Shown here: piece after piece, positions 7,889 to 14,993 of the stretch | Layout of the letters: each line of letters starts with the position of its first letter | How positions within the stretch are numbered: the stretch's first letter is position 1 | Assembly: GCA_964503275.1 (NCBI GenBank) | Contig: CAZCZO010000026.1 | Location: 1-37,269 of the forward strand | Reading direction: 5' to 3' | From: DASRAP01 sp964503275 | Lineage (GTDB): Bacteria > Gemmatimonadota > Gemmatimonadetes > Gemmatimonadales > Gemmatimonadaceae | Length of the DNA stretch: 37,269 bases | Position numbers and translations under genes: made by a program | The notes under the pieces: generated by a model | What the model was told of the DNA's origin: nothing | Seen by the model: the letters and a program-made list of their open reading frames with translations, nothing else | Database searches by the model: none

Positions 7889-10107
7889 ACCCCATCCGCC
7901 TCCCGCTGCGTGCGTGGACGACCGCCTGCGTCGGCCTCGCCCTCCTGCCTGTCCTCGCGGCCGCGCAGCCACTGCGCCCCGCGAGCGCACCCGGCGGGGC
8001 CACGCCGGCCATGACGCCCAACGTGCGCGGCAACGTGCCCGGCGAATGGCGCGTGTGGGGCGCGGATCTCTTCAGCACGCGCTACTCGCCGCTGGACCAG
8101 ATCAACGCGGCGAACTTCAACGCGCTCGAGATGGCCTGGCAGTGGAACGCCGGGACCTTCGGGCCCGACGAGTACTACCGCACCACGCCGCTCTACGCCA
8201 ACGGACGCCTGTTCACCGTCGCGACCACGCGGCGCTCGACGATGGCGATTGACCCCGAGACCGGCGAGACCCTGTGGATGTACCGGCTCGACGAGGGCAT
8301 CCGCTGGCAGAAGGCGCCGCGGCAGTTCGCGGGACGCGGGCTCGCTTATTGGACCGACGGCCGCGAAGAGCGCGTGATCGTCGTGACGCCCGGCTACCAC
8401 ATGGTGTCGCTCGATGCCAAGACGGGAATCCCCGACCCCAAGTTCGGCAAGAACGGCGTCGTCGATCTGCAAGAAGGGCTCGGTTTCCCCATGGTGCCGC
8501 TGGCCGTGGATGACTCGGGCTCGCTGATCATCTCCGACGCGGCGCCCGCCCGGCGCGCACGTCCCGGTGAGACGTGGGACCCGGTGAAGAAGATCGGCGC
8601 CGACGGCACCGTCGGCATCGACCCGGTGCACGGGCAGATCGCCGCCTCGTCGCCACCCATCCTCGTCAACGACATGATCGTGGTGGGCAACTCGTCCATC
8701 CACGGCTACTACCCTATTCGCGTGCGCAACCTGCCGGGCTACATCCGCGGCTTCGATGTGCGCACCGGCCAGCAGAAGTGGCTGTTCAACCTAGTGCCTC
8801 AGCCCGGTGAGTTCGGTGCGGAGACCTGGGAGAAGGGCTCCAAGATTGGCGACGAAGGCGTGGGCAAGAACGACGCCTGGGCCACGTATTCGGCCGACGC
8901 CGAGTTGAACATGGTGTACATCCCGGTCGGCATGCCGCTGATGGATGAGTACGGCGGGCACCGGCCGGGCGACAATCTCTATGGCAACTCCATCGTCGCA
9001 CTCGACGCCACCACTGGCACGCGCAAGTGGCATTTCCAGATGGTGCATCACGACATCTGGGACTACGACACGCCGATGGCGCCGAACCTCTTCGATGCGA
9101 CCATCAATGGGCGGCCGCGCAAGGTGATCGCGCAGACCACCAAGCAGGGTTGGACGTATACCTTCGACCGCGTCACGGGCGAGCCCATCTGGCCCATCGT
9201 CGAGACGCCGGTGCTGCAGAGCGATGTGCCCGGCGAGCAGACCGCCAAGACGCAACCTATTCCCTCGAAGCCGGCGCCGTATTCGCAGCAGGGCCTGCTC
9301 GACAGCGACATCATCGACTACACGCCGGCCATCCGCGACTCGGCGCTCAAGCTCGCGCGCCAGTGCCGTATGGGGCCGTATTACATCCCCGCGGTGTTGT
9401 CCGATGGGTCCGGCCCGACCGGGCTGCGCTGCTCATGGTATGCGCCCGGCGCGTCGGGCGGCGTGAACATCGACGGCGGCGCCGCGGTGGATCCCGAGAC
9501 GGGCATGATGTACGTTGCCGCCCTCAGCGGACTCTCGACCATCTCGCTGCAGAAGGATCCCTGCTCGGAGTTCAACTATTCGTCGCCCCGCGACAACTGC
9601 GGGTTGCTCGGCGCGCTGCCGCCGCCCGAGGGATACACGCCGCCCGCCGAGCGGGGCGGCGGCTTCGGAGGTCGGGCGAACCGCTCCATGTTGCACGGCG
9701 TGTCCATCCTCAAGCCCAAGGAGCTGGGGGGCATCACGGCGTACGACATGACCACCGGCGACAAGCGCTGGTGGATCCCCAACGGCGGCACCATCCCGGT
9801 CACGAGCAACGACCCGCTCTTCGCCGGCGTGCAACTGCCGCCGCGGCCCGCTGGCGGGCAGGCGCAGGTGATCGTGACCAAGACCTTGGTCATCTACGGC
9901 ACGGGCCGCAGTGGCGGTGTGCCCGGTGCGCCGCCGCAGCTCTTCGCGGTGGACAAGGCCACGGGGCGTCAGGTCGGCGCGGTCGAGATCCCGGGGCGCA
10001 CCTCCGCGATGCCCATGACCTTCTTGCACAAGGGCAAGCAGTACATCGTGTTCGCGACGGGCGCGGGGTCGGCCACGTCGCTGGTGGCGCTGCGGCTGCC
10101 AGATTGA
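7885..10107 (+). CDS. PQQ-dependent dehydrogenase (quinoprotein beta-propeller)
   Basis: Exported quinoprotein of about 740 residues starting at GTG 7885, with a signal peptide (about 1-28, ending A-A-A-Q). The mature protein opens with GEWRVWGADLFSTRYSPLDQ, the usual entry into the eight-bladed PQQ propeller. Blade motifs such as AIDPETGETLW, SLDAKTG, ALDATTGTRKW and AVDKATGR recur through the chain. Such enzymes oxidise alcohols, sugars or related compounds in the periplasm and reduce a cytochrome c. No haem motif is fused to it, consistent with the separate cytochrome gene just upstream. The substrate cannot be inferred. The frame is open well upstream, but the four-base overlap with the cytochrome stop and the signal peptide fix the start. 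Confidence 0.92.
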   Translation: MNPIRLPLRAWTTACVGLALLPVLAAAQPLRPASAPGGATPAMTPNVRGNVPGEWRVWGADLFSTRYSPLDQINAANFNALEMAWQWNAGTFGPDEYYRTTPLYANGRLFTVATTRRSTMAIDPETGETLWMYRLDEGIRWQKAPRQFAGRGLAYWTDGREERVIVVTPGYHMVSLDAKTGIPDPKFGKNGVVDLQEGLGFPMVPLAVDDSGSLIISDAAPARRARPGETWDPVKKIGADGTVGIDPVHGQIAASSPPILVNDMIVVGNSSIHGYYPIRVRNLPGYIRGFDVRTGQQKWLFNLVPQPGEFGAETWEKGSKIGDEGVGKNDAWATYSADAELNMVYIPVGMPLMDEYGGHRPGDNLYGNSIVALDATTGTRKWHFQMVHHDIWDYDTPMAPNLFDATINGRPRKVIAQTTKQGWTYTFDRVTGEPIWPIVETPVLQSDVPGEQTAKTQPIPSKPAPYSQQGLLDSDIIDYTPAIRDSALKLARQCRMGPYYIPAVLSDGSGPTGLRCSWYAPGASGGVNIDGGAAVDPETGMMYVAALSGLSTISLQKDPCSEFNYSSPRDNCGLLGALPPPEGYTPPAERGGGFGGRANRSMLHGVSILKPKELGGITAYDMTTGDKRWWIPNGGTIPVTSNDPLFAGVQLPPRPAGGQAQVIVTKTLVIYGTGRSGGVPGAPPQLFAVDKATGRQVGAVEIPGRTSAMPMTFLHKGKQYIVFATGAGSATSLVALRLPD

Positions 10108-10133
10108 CAGAAAGATGGTTAGCTGGTTATATT
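10104..10133 (+). promoter_or_regulatory. Strong sigma70-like promoter of the vapBC pair
   Basis: A perfect -35 TTGACA (10104-10109) is followed by an 18-base spacer and TATATT (10128-10133). The -35 overlaps the stop codon of the PQQ dehydrogenase gene. The expected start point, 6 to 8 bases after the -10, falls on the antitoxin ATG at 10140. The transcript would therefore be leaderless or nearly so. Confidence 0.75.
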
Positions 10134-10139
10134 GCTAAC
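10118..10139. promoter_or_regulatory. Probable autoregulatory operator of vapBC
   Basis: GTTAGC (10118-10123) and GCTAAC (10134-10139) form a perfect inverted repeat separated by 10 bases, and they bracket the -10 hexamer. Toxin-antitoxin complexes of the VapBC type usually repress their own promoter through such a palindrome. The right arm touches the ATG of the antitoxin gene. Confidence 0.65.
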
Positions 10140-10424
10140 ATGAAGGCGACCATCGAGTTCGACGACGCGCTGTACCGCCGCCTCAAGGTCGAGGCGGCGC
10201 GGCGCGGTCGCACGGTCAAGCAGCTAGTGGCCGAGGGGGTCCGCGCCGTCTTGGATAAGCCAGAGCAGCAGCGCGCGGAGCCAGCGGTCGCGAGTGAGTG
10301 GCGACCGTCGTGGTTCGGCTCGTTGGCGAGCCAAGCGCGCGAGGTCTCCGATCATTCGATGGACGCGATCCGCCGAAGCATAGCGGAAGGCCGTCGCGCT
10401 GAGCAGAACGCAGGCGACGAGTGA
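10140..10424 (+). CDS. vapB: VapB-type antitoxin
   Basis: This 94-residue protein begins M-K-A-T-I-E-F-D-D and continues with a basic helix pair (about 11-38, LYRRLKVEAARRGRTVKQL), the pattern of a small beta-strand plus two helices used by ribbon-helix-helix antitoxins. The C-terminal part (about 45-94) is charged and probably flexible, and would wrap the toxin. Its stop overlaps the start of the PIN-domain toxin gene by four bases. It should neutralise the toxin and, with it, bind the palindrome around the promoter. The ATG at 10140 is supported by this promoter geometry. No Shine-Dalgarno sequence precedes it. Confidence 0.85.
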   Translation: MKATIEFDDALYRRLKVEAARRGRTVKQLVAEGVRAVLDKPEQQRAEPAVASEWRPSWFGSLASQAREVSDHSMDAIRRSIAEGRRAEQNAGDE

Positions 10425-10819
10425 GTCTCGCCCTCGACACATCGGTGGTGGTGCGATTGCTGGTGGCCACCCCCTCGGACCAGGCTGAGGCAGCCAGACG
10501 GTTCGTGGGGGCGCAGCCCGGCGTTGTGGCCGTCTCGGATCTCGTGGTGGCAGAGTCGTACTACGCACTGCGACATCACTACGGCATCGCGCACACGCAA
10601 GCCGTCACGACCCTCCTCGCTTTCATCACCGACCCACGCATCACGGTGCTGGGCCACGCACGCGAGGTGCTGGGCGCGATGGTGTTCGACGGCGCCGTCG
10701 CCTCACGCCCTGGACTGATGGACCGCCTGCTCTATGCCGGATACACGGCGTCAGGCTACGAGGTCGCGACGTTCGATCGCGACCTCGCGAAGCTGACCGC
10801 GACGCGGCGGATCGCGTAG
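10421..10819 (+). CDS. vapC: VapC-type PIN-domain ribonuclease toxin
   Basis: This 132-residue PIN-domain protein starts at GTG 10421, overlapping the antitoxin stop (GTGA). The expected acidic residues of the metal-dependent active site are visible: D6 in ALDTS, E45 in VAESYYAL, D101 in LMDRLL and D119 in TFDRDL. VapC toxins cut structured RNAs such as tRNA or rRNA when freed from VapB. Length and gene order fit a complete, probably functional pair. The RNA target is not predictable from sequence. Two-gene modules like this are often acquired horizontally, but no mobility gene lies nearby. Confidence 0.9.
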   Translation: MSLALDTSVVVRLLVATPSDQAEAARRFVGAQPGVVAVSDLVVAESYYALRHHYGIAHTQAVTTLLAFITDPRITVLGHAREVLGAMVFDGAVASRPGLMDRLLYAGYTASGYEVATFDRDLAKLTATRRIA

Positions 10820-10825
10820 CGGATC

Positions 10826-10857
10826 GGCGCCTTGCGCTGCGCTCGGCTGCCGGCGCC
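10826..10857. terminator. Possible bidirectional hairpin between convergent genes
   Basis: GGCGCC at 10826-10831 and again at 10852-10857 can pair across a 20-base loop in the short gap between vapC (+) and the NHL-repeat gene (-). The position suits a shared terminator. The stem is short and there is no T-tract on either side. Confidence 0.3.
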
Positions 10858-10860
10858 CCC

Positions 10861-11934
10861 TCAGCGCTTCACATAGCGCTTCAGCGCCCGCGGCCCCACC
10901 TCGGCGCCGTAGATCACGCCGTTCTTGTCCACCGCCACGCCCTCCGCGGCGCTGGTGTTGCGCGTGTCCTCGACCGGGTCGGGGATGAACGCGGTGACCT
11001 CGCCCGTACGCGCACTGCCGATGCGGATGCCACGCTTCCACTCCGGCCGCTGCGGTGCGATCGAACCCGACTCGGAGTCCGCCACGTAGAGCACGTCGTT
11101 CGCGTCGATGAACAGCCCGCTCGCGCGCGAGAACTGATACCAGGTGTCGAGCAGGTTCAGCTCCTGATCGTAGATCAGGACGCGGTCGTTGGTGCGGTCG
11201 GCCACGAACAGACGGCCGCGTGAGTCCATCGCCAAGGCGTGCGGCTGATCGAACTGACCGGCGCCGGTACCGACGGTGGAGCCAAGGGTCTTCAGCAGCT
11301 TGCCCGTGCGGTCGAACTTCAGCAGGCGCGCGTTCGAGCTGGGCTGCGAGCTGTGGCCCTCGACGACATAGATGTCACCGTTCGGTGCCGTGTGCACGGC
11401 GTTCGGCTGCCAGAAGTAGCCCGGCTCGCGCGCGCCGCCATCGGTGCCGAGGCGCAGGAGCACATCACCGGTCGGCGAGAACTTGATGACCTGATGCCCG
11501 TACACGCGCGCGGGCGGCGGCGGTGCGGGCGTGCCCGGTGGCGCACCGCGCGGCGTCGCGGGCCGGTTGTCGCGGCCATCGACCACCCACACGTTGCCGT
11601 CGCGATCCACGTGGATCCCGTGCGGCCAGTTGATCATGCCTTTGCCGAAGGAGCGCACGAGCGTGCCGTTCGCGTCGAAGAGCAGGATCGGATCGAGGTC
11701 CGAGCCCACGCAGGAGTTCTGCGCGCAGCGCTCGGCGACCCACACACTGATGCCGTCCTTGTCGATGGCCACGGCACTCGTGGAGCCCCACGTGCGGCCC
11801 TCAGGCAGCTTGGCCCAGCCCTCGATGGTGCGATAGGGGTTGGGCCGGTCGTTGACCGGCGCGGTCTGCGCGGCGAGCGGTGCCGCCGCGAGGGAAAAGA
11901 GCGCGAGCCGCGCGACGAACGAGGACGGAGTCAT
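10861..11934 (-). CDS. Secreted NHL-repeat beta-propeller protein
   Basis: Exported protein of 357 residues from the ATG at 11934. An 18-codon upstream extension is open but would spoil the signal peptide (about residues 1-23, ending L-A-A-Q). The rest consists of repeated NHL-like blades: GIHVDRDGNVWVVDG, AVHTAPNGDIYVVEG, ALAMDSRGRLFVADR, LFIDANDVLYVADS and GVAVDKNGVIYGAEV. Five or six such repeats form a six-bladed propeller related to peptidyl-alpha-hydroxyglycine lyase. A Pro-rich loop lies around residues 155-165. Catalytic metal ligands of the lyase were not traced, so a binding or lactonase-like role is equally possible. It stands alone in its strand context. Confidence 0.85.
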   Translation of the reverse strand: MTPSSFVARLALFSLAAAPLAAQTAPVNDRPNPYRTIEGWAKLPEGRTWGSTSAVAIDKDGISVWVAERCAQNSCVGSDLDPILLFDANGTLVRSFGKGMINWPHGIHVDRDGNVWVVDGRDNRPATPRGAPPGTPAPPPPARVYGHQVIKFSPTGDVLLRLGTDGGAREPGYFWQPNAVHTAPNGDIYVVEGHSSQPSSNARLLKFDRTGKLLKTLGSTVGTGAGQFDQPHALAMDSRGRLFVADRTNDRVLIYDQELNLLDTWYQFSRASGLFIDANDVLYVADSESGSIAPQRPEWKRGIRIGSARTGEVTAFIPDPVEDTRNTSAAEGVAVDKNGVIYGAEVGPRALKRYVKR

Positions 11935-12062
11935 GGCAGCCGGGGTGAGTGGTCCCACCCAAGCTACGGCGATGGGGGCGGGGCGCAAGGTTCTTGGTGC
12001 TTGGGGGAGCGCGGTGATCGCCGCACGCCGCGCGGACGGCCGTCGTGCTGCAGGCCGACGCG

Positions 12063-12407
12063 CTACGGGCCGCCGCCGACGCGACGCAGGTACTCGGCGC
12101 TCATGGTAGAGTCGCTGGCAATGCGCAACATCAAGGCCTCGAACGACTCGATCGTGAAGGCATGCGCAGCCAGAATGGAATCGGCCGACTCGGGGCGAAG
12201 CTGCAGACCGGTGGCGACGACCACGGCGCGATCGACATCGGACGCGGGCCTGCCCGGAGTCGCATCAGCGTTGCTCGCCGCACTCGCCGCGGGCGCCGAT
12301 GCGGGATCCGCGGACGCGTCCGCCGCAGGCGCCGCCTCTCGCCCGCACGATGCGAGTGCGAGCAACGCCGCGATCGCGGCGACGCGCAACTCAACCGCCG
12401 CGGCCAC
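12063..12407 (-). CDS. Small Ala-rich putative lipoprotein
   Basis: Unrecognised protein of 114 residues from GTG 12407. A hydrophobic segment ends L-A-L-A-S-C-G, a good lipobox with Cys at about residue 21. An Ala/Pro/Asp-rich linker (about 24-60) follows, then a helical C-terminal part (about 62-108). The start codon lies 17 bases inside the preceding gene, which is read in another frame, so the two are probably translationally coupled. A frame open farther upstream (to 12716) lacks a sensible N-terminus. The lipobox is seen; membrane attachment is inferred; the function is unknown. Confidence 0.6.
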   Translation of the reverse strand: MAAAVELRVAAIAALLALASCGREAAPAADASADPASAPAASAASNADATPGRPASDVDRAVVVATGLQLRPESADSILAAHAFTIESFEALMLRIASDSTMSAEYLRRVGGGP

Positions 12408-12891
12408 CGCGTCCGGTCGGTGGGCCGCCGCCTTGGCCGCCACGGGCGCCCGCGCCAACGCCCGCCGGTGGGCCGCCGCGCTGACCGCCTTGAGCGCCAC
12501 TGATACCGGCGGGCGGCCCGCCGACGCCGACTCGGTGACCGCCGCCGCGCCTCGCGCGCTCCGCGTGGATCGCGGTCGCCAGCGACTGCCCTCGTAGCCC
12601 CTGCGCTCGGAGCTGCCCCACGAAGGCCCCGAATGTCTCCGGGCGGCCACCATCGACCAGCGCCTCGCGCTCCAGCTCGAGCACGTCAGCGATGTCCGAG
12701 ACCGGGAACAGATCACGTTGCAACTGCTGCACGACCTGCGTCAGGGCGCGGTCAGTGACACCGGCGCTGCGCAGCGCGGTCGTGGAACCCGGCAAGGCCG
12801 CCGCTCTTGCCGCGCGCTGTTTGACATCGACGGTCGACTGCGCCGCCAGCGGGACGGCGGCGACCACGAGGACCAGCACGGTTCGCCTCAT
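12391..12891 (-). CDS. Secreted hypothetical protein with Gly-rich tail
   Basis: This 166-residue protein starts at the ATG at 12891 (M-R-R-T-V-L-V-L), and its signal peptide ends A-Q at about residue 18. The middle (about 20-115) looks helical and contains a conserved-looking segment FPVSDIADVLELEREALVDG. The C-terminal 50 residues are a low-complexity Gly/Arg/Pro tail with repeated G-G-P-P motifs. It overlaps the small lipoprotein gene by 17 bases and follows the hybrid kinase gene after 55 bases on the same strand. No known family is recognised. The pairing with a lipoprotein suggests a joint envelope function. Confidence 0.6.
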   Translation of the reverse strand: MRRTVLVLVVAAVPLAAQSTVDVKQRAARAAALPGSTTALRSAGVTDRALTQVVQQLQRDLFPVSDIADVLELEREALVDGGRPETFGAFVGQLRAQGLRGQSLATAIHAERARRGGGHRVGVGGPPAGISGAQGGQRGGPPAGVGAGARGGQGGGPPTGRGGRGG

Positions 12892-12946
12892 ACCCTGCAA
12901 GTAACCCGCGCCGGGGTCTGCGCGCAACACACCGCCCGCCGGTCCC

Positions 12947-14890
12947 TCAGTGCGCGGGTACCGAGGCGCTGTCCAGGATCGCCCGCACCTTGGCCGCCAA
13001 CGCGTTGAGCGTGAACGGCTTGGGAATGAACGCGGAGTCGTCGCCGAGCACGCCGTGCCGCGCGATCAGGTCGGCCGAGTAGCCCGACATGAACAGCGTG
13101 CGGAGCTCAGGCCGGATGGCCGCGATGTCGCGCGCGAGCTCCGGGCCGTTCATGCTCGGCATCATGACGTCGCTCAACAGCAGGTCGATCGTGTCCCCGT
13201 ACTCGCGCGCGATCCGCAAGGCCTCCTCAGGGCCCGCTGCGTCGAGGACGGTGTATCCCTGCAGCCGCAAGGCGCGCGCCGTCAAGCGCAGCACTTCGGG
13301 CTCGTCCTCGACCAGGAGGATGGTCTCGTCGCCTGCAGGCGCGAAGCCCGGCGGCGACGGGCGCTGCTGCGCGCCCACGCGGCCGGTGCGCAACGGGAGC
13401 CAGGCCTCGAACACGCTGCCTTGCCCGACCGCCGTCCGCACCGCGATGCTGCCCCCGTTTTGCCGCACGATGCCGTACACCGTCGAGAGGCCGAGCCCCG
13501 AGCCATCGGTGCTGCTCTTCGTCGTGAAGAACGGCTCGAAGATGTGCTCCCGGATGTCGTCGGGGATCCCGTGTCCGTCGTCCTCGACGGAGATGACGAC
13601 ATACGGCCCTGGCGTCGCGTCCGGGATCTGGGCGCAGTCGGTCGCCGTGAGCGTTCGGTTCGAGGTCCGCACGACGATCTGCCCCGACTCCGAGATCGCG
13701 TCGCGGGCGTTCACGACGAGGTTGGTGACCACCTGGTCGAGCTGGGTGGGATCCATCTCCAGCTGCCCGACCTGCGATTCGGGCTCGAACCGCAGTGTGA
13801 TATGCTCGCCGAGCAGACGCCGCAGCATCGACATCAGCGCCCCGACCGCATCGTTGGTATCGATGATGCGCGGGAAGATCTGCTGGCGCCGTGCGTAGGT
13901 GAGCAACTGCCGCGTGAGGTCCGCGGAGCGTTGTGCGGCCTGCAGGATGCCGACGAGATCCTCGCGGGCGGCGTGCGTCGGCCCCAGCTCCCGCAGGGCG
14001 AACTCGGCGTGGCCGAGGATCGCCGCCAGTGTGTTGTTGAAATCGTGGGCCACACCGCCGGCGAGTCGTCCGACCGCCTCGAGCTTCTGCGACCGACGGA
14101 TCTGGGCCTCCAACTCGCGGCGCTGCGTGACATCACTGGCGAGCAGCACCTGCTGTGCTCGGGCCTGTTCGCCGACGGTGAGTGGGGCGACGGTGACCTG
14201 CAGCCAGCGGAGGGAGCCGTCGGCGTGCACGAAGCGGAACTCGTCCGTGAACGACGGGAGCGTCGCCGTGGCCATCAGCCGCAGCTGCTCCAGATGCGCG
14301 CGACGGTCCTCGGGATGCGTGACGGCCATGCGCTCCCGGGATTCGAGCTCCGCGACCTCGTAACCGAGCATCTCCGCGAAGCGGCGGTTCACTTCGAGGA
14401 AGCGTCCGCTGATGGCATCGATCACGGCGACGCCGAGCGGCGCTTCGGTGAACAGCGTGCGGAAGCGCGCTTCGCTGCGGCGCAGTTCCCGCTCGGCGCG
14501 CTTGCGCTCGGAGATGTCGCGCATGCCGGCGAAGGTCGCGGGCTGGCCGTCGAACTCGATGCGCGTGGCCTGGATCTCGACGTCGAATGGGGTCCCGCCG
14601 ACCGTGAGGAAGCGCATCTCGATGATCGGCGCGGGGACGCCCAGCGCCAAGACCAACTGACGGCGCTCCAGCGCGATGCGGTGGTACGCCGGGTCCACGA
14701 AGTCCAGCACCTCGCGCCCCAGCAACTCACCCTCGGAGGCCGCCCCGAACATGCGCAACGCGGCCGGATTGGCGAAGATCAGTACGCCCTCGCGCACCAT
14801 GAAGCAGGCGTCGGGGGACACCTCGATCATCGTGCGGTAAATGTCGGCGATGGGCGGGCTCGACAGCGACCGGCGCTCGGGGTCGATCAT
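12947..14890 (-). CDS. Soluble hybrid histidine kinase, PAS-PAS-HisKA-HATPase-REC
   Basis: Sensor kinase of 647 residues from the ATG at 14890. The open frame runs to 15208, but this would cover the start of the divergent kinase gene. Domains are PAS1 (about 16-128), PAS2 (about 140-257), HisKA with phospho-acceptor H282 in GGVAHDFNN, an ATPase domain with EDDGHGIPDDI, EPFFTTK and GSGLGLSTVYGIV boxes (about 375-495), and a C-terminal receiver (about 525-645) with D574 in LLLSDVMMP and the K of FIPKPF. There is no membrane segment, so it senses an internal cue such as redox state or a small ligand. No separate response regulator is adjacent. The start could lie a few codons away. Confidence 0.9.
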   Translation of the reverse strand: MIDPERRSLSSPPIADIYRTMIEVSPDACFMVREGVLIFANPAALRMFGAASEGELLGREVLDFVDPAYHRIALERRQLVLALGVPAPIIEMRFLTVGGTPFDVEIQATRIEFDGQPATFAGMRDISERKRAERELRRSEARFRTLFTEAPLGVAVIDAISGRFLEVNRRFAEMLGYEVAELESRERMAVTHPEDRRAHLEQLRLMATATLPSFTDEFRFVHADGSLRWLQVTVAPLTVGEQARAQQVLLASDVTQRRELEAQIRRSQKLEAVGRLAGGVAHDFNNTLAAILGHAEFALRELGPTHAAREDLVGILQAAQRSADLTRQLLTYARRQQIFPRIIDTNDAVGALMSMLRRLLGEHITLRFEPESQVGQLEMDPTQLDQVVTNLVVNARDAISESGQIVVRTSNRTLTATDCAQIPDATPGPYVVISVEDDGHGIPDDIREHIFEPFFTTKSSTDGSGLGLSTVYGIVRQNGGSIAVRTAVGQGSVFEAWLPLRTGRVGAQQRPSPPGFAPAGDETILLVEDEPEVLRLTARALRLQGYTVLDAAGPEEALRIAREYGDTIDLLLSDVMMPSMNGPELARDIAAIRPELRTLFMSGYSADLIARHGVLGDDSAFIPKPFTLNALAAKVRAILDSASVPAH

Positions 14891-14993
14891 CTGTCGAAAG
14901 GTAATGGGCAGGGTGCCGCCGCCGATGTCACGGTCCGCTGACGGCGCCCGGTACTCCGCTGGCGCCACTGTGGTCGATGGGCGAGAATTCCCC

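Noticed and set aside
12950..14941. 663-codon open frame on the + strand opposite the soluble hybrid kinase
   Set aside because: The product is Arg/Glu/Asp/His-rich with no recognisable domain, as expected for antisense frames of high-GC genes. The kinase on the other strand has full conserved motifs.
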